From assembly GCF_900637205.1 (NCBI RefSeq), contig NZ_LR134355.1, positions 2,852,001 to 2,916,000 of the forward strand: a DNA stretch of 64,000 nucleotides, written 5' to 3'. A program made the position numbers and the translations under genes. The DNA is from Mycolicibacterium chitae. Lineage in GTDB: Bacteria; Actinomycetota; Actinomycetes; Mycobacteriales; Mycobacteriaceae. Below are positions 38,015-46,567 of this stretch, in pieces. The notes under the pieces were generated by a model. That model was not told where the DNA came from and made no database searches. It worked only from the letters and a program-made list of their open reading frames with translations. How positions within the stretch are numbered: position 1 is the first letter of the stretch; every line of letters begins with the position of its first letter.

Positions 38015-39279
38015 GATCCGCTCCCGGAGGGCAGCATCAGGGATTCCAGGCTATCGTTCGGTGGGATGTTGTTCGGTGGGATGTTGTTCGGTGGGATGTT
38101 GTTCGGTGGGATGTAGTCCGGCCGCAGCCAATCCTCGCTGTAGGTGATCTCGTTGGGACGTGCCGCGGGCCCGACGAAAAGGTTCTCCCCGATCGGCGGG
38201 AAGTTGTATTGCCGGTTCTTGACGATCGGCGCCAGGTACTGGGCGCAGAGCTTGGCGGACTGTTCGGCACCCAACCGCGATGCTGCCTGTACGGCACCGC
38301 AGATGAATCCGATCGGGTCGGCGAAGTTGGTGATCACCAGGGCGCTGGACATCGTGCCCTGGGCCGGTTGGTAGATGTTCAGGAAGTTCTGGAAAACATT
38401 GGGCGTCAGGTGCAGGGTCTGCTTGATGTCGTCGAGGCTGTCGTGCAGCGCTTGGCTGACCGAGGCCAGCTTGTCGGTCGTGGTCCCGATCGTCTCGCGG
38501 TTATCGGCGACGAAGGAGCCTACGTCGGCGACCACCGAATTGAGGTTGCGCACGGCCTGCGACACCTCGTCCGGGTCGTTGGCGAGCAAGCCGGTCACCG
38601 AGGCGATGTTCTGGTTGAGGTAGCGCATCAGGTCGGTGCTGTTGGTCAGCGCCGACACCAGTACCGACAGGTTCTCGACGGTGGAGAAGACATCGTCGCT
38701 GTGGTCGCCGAGCATCGAGAATGCCTGCGCCAGTTGCACGACGGCGTTGCGGATGTCGGCTCCCTGGCCGCGTACGTTGTCCGCCGCGGTGTTGATGTAG
38801 GAACCGAGGGTGCTCACTCCCCCGGCCTCCGTCGGTTGCAGGGTCTCGGTCAACCGCTCCAGTTGCTCACGGAAGTCGTCCCATTCCACCGGGACCGCGG
38901 TGCGCTCCTCGGGGATGACGGCGCCGTCCTCGAGTAGCGGCCCCCCGGTGTAGGCGGGGGTCAGCTGGATGGCTCGGGCGGTGACCAGCGAGGGCGACAG
39001 GATCACCGCCTTCGCGTCGGCGGGGACTTCGTACTTCGCCGGGTAGGAGAACCGGATCTTCACCCGGGTCGCCTGCGGTTCGATGGACTCGATCTTGCCG
39101 ACGGTCACCCCCAGGATGCGCACCTCGTCGCCGACGAAAATGCCGTTGCTGTTGGCGAAGTAGCCCTCCACCGTGATGCGCCGCAGCCCATCGCCGGGCC
39201 AGACCGTGACCAGCGCGCCGATGAGTACGGCGATCAGGACGACCGCGGTCCCCAGCCGGTACTTCGTCGATGTGGTCAC
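38011..39279 (-). CDS. mceD: Mce family protein, MceD position, with NNIPP-repeat tail
   Basis: 422 residues. Membrane anchor at residues 9-27, MCE domain (VEGYFANSNGIFVGDEVRILGVTVG) and helical channel region. The last 30 residues carry I-P-P-N-N repeats encoded by a four-copy 15-bp tandem repeat. GTG start at 39279 overlaps mceC (GTGA) with GGAGAGGAG upstream. Confidence 0.93.
   Translation of the reverse strand: MTTSTKYRLGTAVVLIAVLIGALVTVWPGDGLRRITVEGYFANSNGIFVGDEVRILGVTVGKIESIEPQATRVKIRFSYPAKYEVPADAKAVILSPSLVTARAIQLTPAYTGGPLLEDGAVIPEERTAVPVEWDDFREQLERLTETLQPTEAGGVSTLGSYINTAADNVRGQGADIRNAVVQLAQAFSMLGDHSDDVFSTVENLSVLVSALTNSTDLMRYLNQNIASVTGLLANDPDEVSQAVRNLNSVVADVGSFVADNRETIGTTTDKLASVSQALHDSLDDIKQTLHLTPNVFQNFLNIYQPAQGTMSSALVITNFADPIGFICGAVQAASRLGAEQSAKLCAQYLAPIVKNRQYNFPPIGENLFVGPAARPNEITYSEDWLRPDYIPPNNIPPNNIPPNNIPPNDSLESLMLPSGSGS
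38056..38115. repeat. Four-copy 15-bp tandem repeat inside mceD
   Basis: GTTCGGTGGGATGTT occurs four times head to tail (last copy ends GTA). As a multiple of three it preserves the frame and encodes a P-P-N-N-I repeat on the minus strand. Copy number would be expected to vary between strains by slippage. Confidence 0.95.
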
Positions 39280-40586
39280 GGTGTCTCCTCTCCGGACGGT
39301 GCTACCTCGTTGGGCACCGGCACATGGACCGGACTCGGCGTGGGTTCGGGTACCGAGGCCAGCGCCGGCGGCGTTTCGGCCGGCGGCCCGGGCGGCGGAC
39401 CACCGGGTGCGGGTGCCGGCGGGGGTTCGCGGTAGGGATACCGCGGGTCGCCGGGCTTGCCGGTGATCGCATCGGGCAGCGTCATCCTGGGCTCGCCGCC
39501 CTGGCCCGTGCGTGGGAAGGGCACGGGCAGTGCGGGCGTCGCGGCCTGGCCGGTGGGTGGGTCGGTGCGCTCGGAGGGCAGCAGCACGCTCGGGTCCAGC
39601 CCCAGATCCGAGAAGGCCGCGTCGACGAACGGCTGCACGAACTGACCGGGCAGCAGGTTCGCGATATAGGCCGAGAAGAACGGTGCCGTGGACACCGATT
39701 CACCGAGCGACATCGCATAGGAGTTCAGCAGCTTGATCGACTCCTGTACGTCTTCCTTGCGATTGTCGACGATGGCCAGCACTCCGTTGAGCTTCTCCAG
39801 GGCCGGCCGCAACGTCTGGCGGTTCTCGCTGATGAATCCGCTGATCTGCTCGGCGACCGCGGCGATGCTTCCCGAGATGCGGTCCAGCGCTTGGCTTTGC
39901 GAGCGCAGCGCCACCAGCAGCGCATTGCTGTCGGCGATGAGGTCAACCACCTGACCGGTTCGCTCCGCGAGGACCGACGTCACCTTGTTCGCGTTGTGCA
40001 GGAGGTTGCGCAGCTGGTCGTCGCGCTTGTTGAGGGTTTCGGCAAACCGGGAGACCCCCTCGACGGCGATCTCGAGATCCGGCGGGGAGTCCTGGAACGT
40101 CTGCGCCAGCACCCGCAACGAGTCCGACAGTTGGTGTGTGTCCAGCCCGCTGATCGCGGTGGTCAGGTCGCCGAGCGCGTCGGGCAGGTCGTAGGGCGCA
40201 CGGGTGCGGTCCAAGGGGATCGGTCCGTCGAGCGGTTGATCCCCGCGCGGCGTGAGCTCGAGAACCTTGGCACCGAGGATCGTCTGAGTCTTGATGGCCG
40301 CCTCGGTACGGTCACCGAGGTGAACGTCCGGGGCGACGCGGAAGCTCACCCAGACCCGCGGCCCGTCGAGTTCTATCCCGGACACCGATCCGACCTTGAG
40401 CCCCGACACTTGGACGTCGGCACCGGTGGTGATGCCGCCCGCTTCACTGAAGTAGCCCGAAAAGTCGTTGCCCTGGTTGAGGAACGGCAGCTTGTCGTAT
40501 TGCAGCGCGCCGATGGCCAGCGCCAGGACGCTGACGATGCCGGCGGCCCCGACGACCAGCGGGTTTCGTCTCATCGAGGTGGTCAT
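39276..40586 (-). CDS. mceC: Mce family protein, MceC position
   Basis: 436 residues. Membrane anchor (residues 8-28), MCE domain (SGYFSEAGGITTGADVQVSGLKVG), helices, then a very Pro-rich C-terminal tail of about 100 residues (PAPAPGGPPPGPPAETPP). ATG 40586 begins the family sequence MTTSMRRNPLVVGAAG and overlaps mceB by 4 bp (ATGA). Confidence 0.93.
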   Translation of the reverse strand: MTTSMRRNPLVVGAAGIVSVLALAIGALQYDKLPFLNQGNDFSGYFSEAGGITTGADVQVSGLKVGSVSGIELDGPRVWVSFRVAPDVHLGDRTEAAIKTQTILGAKVLELTPRGDQPLDGPIPLDRTRAPYDLPDALGDLTTAISGLDTHQLSDSLRVLAQTFQDSPPDLEIAVEGVSRFAETLNKRDDQLRNLLHNANKVTSVLAERTGQVVDLIADSNALLVALRSQSQALDRISGSIAAVAEQISGFISENRQTLRPALEKLNGVLAIVDNRKEDVQESIKLLNSYAMSLGESVSTAPFFSAYIANLLPGQFVQPFVDAAFSDLGLDPSVLLPSERTDPPTGQAATPALPVPFPRTGQGGEPRMTLPDAITGKPGDPRYPYREPPPAPAPGGPPPGPPAETPPALASVPEPTPSPVHVPVPNEVAPSGEETP

Positions 40587-41611
40587 CGCGGCGCACACCT
40601 CCCGGTGCTCTGACCGGCGACCTTCACGAACACCGGTTGTCCGCCCTTCCCGTTCAGTTTGAGGACGATGTCGCACAGATAGAAGCTGAAGAAGTCGCCG
40701 TACAGCCCCTGGCGACCCAGGGCCTGGTAGGCCTCGGGCAGCGTGTCGAGCAGTTCGTCGACATACTCGTGGTCGGCCACCACCAACCCGGCGGTGCGGT
40801 CGGTCTCCGCCACCACCTTCGTCAGTGGCGGGCGGGCCTGCTGCAACAGGTCCGCAATGGAGCCCGCCGCCGAATCTGCGTGCGCCACCGCGGCACTGAT
40901 GTCGGTTTTGCGGACTGCCAAACCGTCGACAAGTTCGGCCAACGCTGTCACTCCCCTGTCGAACTGCTGACTCTGGTCGCCGAACGCACCCAGCACGGTG
41001 TGCAGATTTGCGATCACTTCACCGATGAGTTGGTCCCGGTCCGCGAGCGTGTTGGTCAGGGCCGCGGTGTGCGACAACAAGGAGTTGATCGTGGCGCCCT
41101 GCCCCTGGAAGGCGTGGATCAGCTGGCCGCTCAGGGCGTTGACCTGGTCGGGATCCAAGGCGCGGAACAGCGGCCGGAACCCGCCGACCAGCGCGTCGAG
41201 GTCCAGAGCGGGTGCGGTCTGCGCCAGCGGGATGGTGTCTCCCGGCGCCAGCTTCGCCGTTGCGCCGGGGCCTTCCTCGAGACCGAGGTAGCGCCCGCCG
41301 ATCAAGTCGTCGTAGCGGATCACGGCGCGGCTGCCTTCGGTCAGCACCACGGCATCGCTGGCGGTGAACTGCACCAGCAGGCTCGAATCGGGCTGCAGAG
41401 TAATCGATGTGACCTTGCCGACCTCGACTCCCGCGACGCGGACAAAGTCGCCACTCTCCAGGCCCGTGACGTTGCTGAACTCGGCACGGTAGTCCCGTTC
41501 GGCCGTGAAGCGCAGCTGAGCGAACACGGCGAACATGGCGAACAGTGCGAGCAGGCTGACCGTCAGAAATATGGCCAAACGCCAAATAATATGGCGCATT
41601 TCGACTTTCAT
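40583..41611 (-). CDS. mceB: Mce family protein, MceB position
   Basis: 342 residues, the usual short length for MceB. Membrane anchor (residues 8-30), MCE domain (YRAEFSNVTGLESGDFVRVAGVEVG) and helical region. A Cys pair near the C-terminus (LCDIV and RCAPR) could form a disulfide. ATG 41611; longer starts upstream overlap mceA and are not family-like. Confidence 0.93.
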   Translation of the reverse strand: MKVEMRHIIWRLAIFLTVSLLALFAMFAVFAQLRFTAERDYRAEFSNVTGLESGDFVRVAGVEVGKVTSITLQPDSSLLVQFTASDAVVLTEGSRAVIRYDDLIGGRYLGLEEGPGATAKLAPGDTIPLAQTAPALDLDALVGGFRPLFRALDPDQVNALSGQLIHAFQGQGATINSLLSHTAALTNTLADRDQLIGEVIANLHTVLGAFGDQSQQFDRGVTALAELVDGLAVRKTDISAAVAHADSAAGSIADLLQQARPPLTKVVAETDRTAGLVVADHEYVDELLDTLPEAYQALGRQGLYGDFFSFYLCDIVLKLNGKGGQPVFVKVAGQSTGRCAPR

Positions 41612-41627
41612 CGCAGCGACGTGTCCT

Positions 41628-43025
41628 TCACTGAGGTGCCGGCGGATTGAACGGTTCGCTTCCGGGCGGCGGCGGGCCGGGTTCCCGGGGCTGCCCGGGT
41701 GGCGGGGCCGGCGGCAACCCCGGCCACAACGGCGTCCCGTCGGGTGCGTAGAGCTGCGCACCGTAGGCCGGCGCACCCGGATAGGGAATCGGGCCCGGGG
41801 CCGGCGGGCCGTGGTAGCGGATGCTGGGTGGCTCGGGCACCCCACGGGTGGAGGGGAAGTAGTTGGCGTAGCCGGGTATCCCGATGCCCGGGTTCGGCCG
41901 AATGTCCAATCCGGTTCCCCAACCGGTGTTGGTGATCAGCTGGCGGAGAGGGAAGTTGTTGTCCACGATGGGCAGCGATCCACAGCCGGGCGCTCCCCCG
42001 GGACCGCCCTTGGCCCCCACGATCGGCAGGTGCTCGGGATACCGATAGGGGTCGTCGCCGAGCAACAGCGCGACGTCGGTGGAGACGGACTTCCCGTTGA
42101 TCCCGCCGGTGACGTCGTAGCCGCCGTTCTCCAGGAACCAATGCCCGCCCACCAGCATGCAGGTCAGCTGCGGGTCGTACTTGTGCACCAGGCGCGTCGT
42201 GGGTTCGAGGACGTTGACGGCGTTGACCAGGGCGTCCTTGTTCGGCCCCAGCAGATCGGTGCCGCTGCGCGACATTCCGGCGAGATTGATCAAGAGGTTG
42301 TCGAGGTGGTCCGAATGGCTGGTGATCGTCGTCGCGGTGGTGGTGGCGGCGTCGAGCACCGCGAGGATGTCCGCGGCCGCGGCGCTGTAGGTGTCGCTGA
42401 AGCCTTGCACGGCCTGCCAGTCGGCCCGGATCGTCTCGGCCCGCGGATTCAATGCCCGGAGCACGTTGTCGGCGGCCGTCGTGGCCCGGCCCAGGTTCTC
42501 CCCCTGTCCCCGAACGCCTTCGGCCACCGCCGCGAGCACCCCGTTGAGCTTGACCGGGTCAACGTGTGCGAGCACGTCGGTGAGATTTTGGAATACCGTG
42601 TTGACCTCGGTGCTGACGTTGTCCGCCGGGATCACCGCCCCGGCGCGCAGCGACTGGTCGGCGGCTGCGTCGGGGTACACCAGGTCGACGTATTTGGCGC
42701 CAAATGCGCTGGTGGCCTTGATCTGTGCGGTGACATTGGCCGGGATGTACTGCGCCTGCTCAGGGTCGATGTTCAGTTCCAGGCGGACCGGCTGGTGGCC
42801 GCCCTGGATGGCGCTGACGGAGCCGATCTGGATGCCGGACATCTTCACCTTCGCACCGCTTTCCAAGACCAGGCCGGAGCGGTCCGAGGTGACGGTGACC
42901 GCGATGCGCGGGGTGAACGAACGGGTGAACATCGCCCAGGTCCCCACCACCATGGCGGTGATGACCGTGAACAGGACCAACGTCCACCAACCGGGGTGCA
43001 GGGCTCGATCATGCCGGAGTTCCAT
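41628..43025 (-). CDS. mceA: Mce family protein, MceA position
   Basis: 465 residues. Membrane anchor (residues 13-33), MCE domain (VTVTSDRSGLVLESGAKVKMSGIQIG) and long helical segment, ending in a Pro-rich tail (PPAPPPGQPREPGPPPPG). It is the first Mce protein of the operon, 3 bp after yrbEB. Confidence 0.93.
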   Translation of the reverse strand: MELRHDRALHPGWWTLVLFTVITAMVVGTWAMFTRSFTPRIAVTVTSDRSGLVLESGAKVKMSGIQIGSVSAIQGGHQPVRLELNIDPEQAQYIPANVTAQIKATSAFGAKYVDLVYPDAAADQSLRAGAVIPADNVSTEVNTVFQNLTDVLAHVDPVKLNGVLAAVAEGVRGQGENLGRATTAADNVLRALNPRAETIRADWQAVQGFSDTYSAAAADILAVLDAATTTATTITSHSDHLDNLLINLAGMSRSGTDLLGPNKDALVNAVNVLEPTTRLVHKYDPQLTCMLVGGHWFLENGGYDVTGGINGKSVSTDVALLLGDDPYRYPEHLPIVGAKGGPGGAPGCGSLPIVDNNFPLRQLITNTGWGTGLDIRPNPGIGIPGYANYFPSTRGVPEPPSIRYHGPPAPGPIPYPGAPAYGAQLYAPDGTPLWPGLPPAPPPGQPREPGPPPPGSEPFNPPAPQ

Positions 43026-43028
43026 GGG

Positions 43029-43892
43029 CTACCCCGCCAGGTTGAAGTTGCCGGATTGTCCATAGATGGACAGGGACACAAGCAATGTCACGAACGCGGA
43101 TACCACCAGCGACGCGCGCACCGCGCGGCCGACGGCTTCGCCCACCCCCGCGGGGCCGCCGGAGGCGGTGAACCCGTAATAGGTGTGCACCAGCATCACC
43201 ACCACCGCGATCGCGATCGCCTGCAGGAACGACCAGATGAGGTCGACCGGGTTGAGAAAGGTTGTGAAGTAGTGGTCGTAGACGCCGCTGGACTGCCCGT
43301 AGAAGAAGGTGGTGCCGACCCGGGCCGCGACAAAGGCGACCTGAACGGCGATGCAGTACAGCGGAATCACCACCAGCACGCCGGCCAACACGCGCGTGGA
43401 AACCAGGTAGGCGATCGATCGGATACCCATCACCTCGAGGGCATCGATTTCCTCGTTGATGCGCATGGCACCCAACTGCGCGGTGGCACCGGCGCCGACC
43501 GTGGCAGCCAGTCCGACACCCGCCACAGCCGGTGAGGTGATCCGTACGTTGAGGAACGCCGAGGTGAATCCGGCCAGCGCCTCCACCCCGACATCGGCCA
43601 ATTGGTTGTAGGCCTGCACGGCGATCCACGCGCCGGCCGACAGGGTGAGAAAACCGACGATGACCAGGGTTCCGCCGATGATCGCCAAGGCCCCCATGCC
43701 GAGGCTCATCTGGGCGATCAGGCGCAGCAACTCGACTTTGTAGTTGACGACGGCGTCCCCGATACCCCGCAGCGCGTAGCCGTAGAACTGCGTCTGGCGA
43801 CCGAGTCGGTTCCAGCTTTCCGCCCAGCGCGATAGCGTCCGCTGGGTCCTCGGGAACTGGCTGCTCGGCTTCGTGGGTGCGGTGGCGGTCAT
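43029..43892 (-). CDS. yrbEB: YrbE/MlaE-family ABC permease B
   Basis: 287 residues with about five to six membrane segments and the MlaE-type E-x-D region INEEIDALEVMGIRSIAYLV. It is the second permease of the Mce lipid importer in the inner membrane. ATGA overlap with yrbEA. Confidence 0.95.
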   Translation of the reverse strand: MTATAPTKPSSQFPRTQRTLSRWAESWNRLGRQTQFYGYALRGIGDAVVNYKVELLRLIAQMSLGMGALAIIGGTLVIVGFLTLSAGAWIAVQAYNQLADVGVEALAGFTSAFLNVRITSPAVAGVGLAATVGAGATAQLGAMRINEEIDALEVMGIRSIAYLVSTRVLAGVLVVIPLYCIAVQVAFVAARVGTTFFYGQSSGVYDHYFTTFLNPVDLIWSFLQAIAIAVVVMLVHTYYGFTASGGPAGVGEAVGRAVRASLVVSAFVTLLVSLSIYGQSGNFNLAG

Positions 43893-44656
43893 AGCGTCAC
43901 CTTCACCGCGACGGCGGTGGCGACCACGTTGATCACGAACAGCGCCATGAAGGAGTAGACGACCGTTTCATTGACGGCGTTGCCGACCCCCGCCGGCCCG
44001 CCGCCCACCGAAATACCCTTGTAGCAAGCGATCAGGGCGGCGGCCAGACCGAATATGGAAGCCTTCACCAGGCACACGATGACCTCGGGAAGCCCGATCA
44101 ACAGTGTCATCCCGGCGACGAACGCCCCGGGGGTGACGTGCTGGACGTAGACCGAGAAGAAGAAGCCGCCGACGATCCCGACGATCGTGACGACCGAAGC
44201 CAACAGGAACGAAACCAGGGTTGCGGCCAGCACTCTGGGTACCACCAGGGCCTGTACCGGATCGATGCCCAGCACCCGCATAGCGTCGAGTTCCTCACGG
44301 ATGGTGCGGGATCCCAGATCGGCACACATTGCCGTGGCGCCCGCGCCGGCGATCACCAACACCGTCACGATCGGTCCAATCTGGGTGACCGCGCCCAGCG
44401 CGGCGCCAGTCCCGGAGAAGTCGGCCGCGCCGATCTCGACGAACAAAATGTTCAGCGTGAACACCGTCAGCACCGTGAACGGAATGGCCAACATGACCGT
44501 CGGCAAGATCGAAACCCGTGCGACAAACCAGGTCTGGGCCAGAAATTCACGCCAGGCGAACGGCGGCTTGAAGATCAGGCGCAGCGTATCGGCCGACATG
44601 AGAAAGAACTCGCCGATCGCTCGCACCGGTCGTGCGGCCGCCTGAGTGATCGTCAC
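43889..44656 (-). CDS. yrbEA: YrbE/MlaE-family ABC permease A
   Basis: 255 residues with five to six membrane segments and the permease signature TIREELDAMRVLGIDPVQALVVPR. GTG 44656 (VTITQAAARP) follows GAAGGGGG and gives the usual length; ATG at 44689 would add 11 residues. First gene of the mce operon. The ATPase (mceG) is not encoded nearby, as is usual since it is often shared and unlinked. Confidence 0.94.
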   Translation of the reverse strand: MTITQAAARPVRAIGEFFLMSADTLRLIFKPPFAWREFLAQTWFVARVSILPTVMLAIPFTVLTVFTLNILFVEIGAADFSGTGAALGAVTQIGPIVTVLVIAGAGATAMCADLGSRTIREELDAMRVLGIDPVQALVVPRVLAATLVSFLLASVVTIVGIVGGFFFSVYVQHVTPGAFVAGMTLLIGLPEVIVCLVKASIFGLAAALIACYKGISVGGGPAGVGNAVNETVVYSFMALFVINVVATAVAVKVTL

Positions 44657-44758
44657 AGCCGAACCCCCTTCCCTTCCGGTACCCGACACGCAACCTCGAA
44701 GGCATCGCAGTCGGTTCCTAGCCGCAGGTCAGCCACGTGCGTCCACCTTTCCCGCGAG

Positions 44759-44780
44759 CTTTACCGGCCAGCCGGTAAAG
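44759..44780. promoter_or_regulatory. 22-bp palindromic operator upstream of mce, copy 2
   Basis: CTTTACCGGC-CA-GCCGGTAAAG has perfect 10-bp arms. It is identical to the palindrome at 54480-54503 except one central base. It lies about 100 bp upstream of the yrbEA start, so the TetR protein at 53842-54462 should bind here too. Confidence 0.75.
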
Positions 44781-44910
44781 TTGCCCTGAACGTAAGCTGT
44801 GTCACTTCGGGTGTCAAGGGTCGACACCACACGCCGACCCGGGTGGCAACAAACGCCCACGGCCCAGGACCACCCCGGACCGTTCCTGCATTCGTCGCCA
44901 CCCAGTGAAG

Positions 44911-44928
44911 CTTTACTAGTTGGTAAAG
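44911..44928. promoter_or_regulatory. 18-bp palindromic operator upstream of mce, TTAC-N6-GTAA class (site 5)
   Basis: CTTTAC-TAGTTG-GTAAAG has 6-bp perfect arms. Its core matches sites 1 and 2 of the plus-strand arm and its left half matches the tetR leader site. It is the strongest copy of this motif. Confidence 0.6.
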
Positions 44929-45307
44929 TTATTAGACGGAGATTAACCAGCGGGTCCAGCGCTGTCAAGGATGACTCCGTCCAAGTTGCCGCCCCGCCCG
45001 GCTGATTGCGCCAGCACCGTCGAACCCGCTGGAAGCCACGGGACCTCACGCCGTTAATACGCTGATCTACAGCTGCTTTGAAGGACCGAGCCAGCATCCC
45101 GCCACGGGGCACCACCGGCCAACGCCGGCTCGAACGGAACGGCGGTCGAGGCCATGGACAGCGAGCCACGCGACCACGCCGTCGGTGGACCCGTTACGGG
45201 GCCCAAACCTATCTGACCAGAGAGTATTTATTCAGGTTTTCGGACGGATATCCCGGCGGTGCCGGCGCGGCAGCATGGGGCGCCGCGTCGGCGCTGTGTC
45301 AACCGGT

Positions 45308-46564
45308 TCAGCGGTCCGGGCGCTCCAAGATGGTCACCGCGCACACGGCGTTGTCGTTCCCGATGACCCCGCCGCCGTTCTCGGCCAGGCCGAAGCGCGG
45401 GTCGACCACCGCGTTACCGCCGGCCTCGCCGCGCAGCTGGATCGAGATCTCGTTGAGCATCATCAACCCGGTGGCACCGATCGGGTGTCCACGGGACACC
45501 AGGCCACCTGAAGGATTGACCGGAAGTTCGCCGCCGATCGCGGTCGCTCCCGACGCGGTGAACGCGCCGCCTTCGCCGCGTCCGCAGAAGCCGAGGTCTT
45601 CGAGGATGTGGATCTCGGCGAACGAACTGGCATCGTGCAGTTCGACCAGGTCGATGTCCGCTGGCGTCAGACCCGCGCTCCGGAAGGCGCGGCGACCGGC
45701 GATCACCGGCGCCCGGTCGTCCTCCCACGAGGCGTCGAACACGCCGCACGCCACCTCGCTGGCACGAATCCGCACGGCCCGCCTACGCACCTCGGCCGCA
45801 CAGTTGTCGAGGTAGGACTGCGAGCAGATCAGGACTGCGGCGGCGCCGTCGCCGACCGGGGCACACATTGCCCGGGTCAGCGGGTCGCTGACCATCCGGT
45901 CCTTGAGCACCTGCGGCACCGTCAGCGGGAATCGGTACTGCGCCCGCGGATTGTGCACCGAGTTGTTGTGATTCTTGGCCGCCGCGATGGCGAGCTGCTC
46001 AGCCGTGGTGCCGTACGCCCGCATGTGGGTGTGGGCCCACATGCCGTAGAGGTCCATTGCCAAACTGCGCTCCGGGGCGGTCTCGAATTTCATCCCGTTG
46101 GCCACCGCGGTGCGCGCATACAGGTCGCGCCACGACTGCGGATCCAGCCAGTCGAGTGCTCCCTCCATCCCGCGCAGCGCCGCCCGCGGATTCTCCGGAT
46201 CGACCATCTTTTCCACGCCGATCGCCAATGCCACGTCGCTGTGCCCCGACTGCACCTCGCGCAGGGCATTGCCGAACGCCTGAGATCCCGCGGCGCAACC
46301 GCCCTCGACGTTGGTCACCGGCGCCCCGCGCGGGAACAGTCCGTCATTGACCAACGGGGTGAAACACAACTGACCCTTGAGGTAGGGCTGGCCCTGGTTC
46401 TCCATCAGCATGTTGGAGAACCAGGCCGCGCCGATCGCGTCGGTGACCGCGAGCTTCGCGTCGGCAAGCACCCCGAGGTAGGCCTCGCGGGTCAGGTCCT
46501 TGGGGCCCTTGTCCGTGAACTTGCCCACGCCGGTCGCGTAGACCCCGAGAATGTATGCGTCCAT
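45308..46564 (-). CDS. SCP-x-type thiolase / lipid-transfer-protein-like acyltransferase
   Basis: 418 residues. Nucleophile Cys in NVEGGCAAGSQAF, then ELHDASSFAEI and GGLVSRGHPIGATG near the C-terminus, as in SCP2-type thiolases. Related to the thiolase at 26482 but clearly diverged. Last catabolic gene of the minus-strand arm, 3 bp after the crotonase. Confidence 0.9.
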   Translation of the reverse strand: MDAYILGVYATGVGKFTDKGPKDLTREAYLGVLADAKLAVTDAIGAAWFSNMLMENQGQPYLKGQLCFTPLVNDGLFPRGAPVTNVEGGCAAGSQAFGNALREVQSGHSDVALAIGVEKMVDPENPRAALRGMEGALDWLDPQSWRDLYARTAVANGMKFETAPERSLAMDLYGMWAHTHMRAYGTTAEQLAIAAAKNHNNSVHNPRAQYRFPLTVPQVLKDRMVSDPLTRAMCAPVGDGAAAVLICSQSYLDNCAAEVRRRAVRIRASEVACGVFDASWEDDRAPVIAGRRAFRSAGLTPADIDLVELHDASSFAEIHILEDLGFCGRGEGGAFTASGATAIGGELPVNPSGGLVSRGHPIGATGLMMLNEISIQLRGEAGGNAVVDPRFGLAENGGGVIGNDNAVCAVTILERPDR

Positions 46565-46567
46565 GTC

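Larger units (their letters stand above)
44690..45307. other. 618-bp intergenic control region upstream of mce
   Basis: No convincing gene is seen. The region has two strong palindromes (44759-44780 and 44911-44928), an AT-richer patch at 44910-44950 and another at 45205-45255. The weak minus-strand reading frame at 44729-45169 has no recognisable protein features and lies across both palindromes. Confidence 0.7.

Noticed and set aside
38056..38115. CRISPR-like repeat array
   Set aside because: Copies are directly adjacent without spacers and encode protein within mceD.
37929..38147. Plus-strand Cys-rich repeat peptide (SVGCC repeats)
   Set aside because: It is only the complementary reading of the mceD tandem repeat.
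35464..44656. Naming the operon mce4 (cholesterol)
   Set aside because: No steroid catabolic genes nearby and Mce type cannot be assigned by eye; only subunit positions are named.
44729..45169. 146-codon minus-strand frame in the mce control region
   Set aside because: No recognisable features, and it spans two operator palindromes; likely non-coding.
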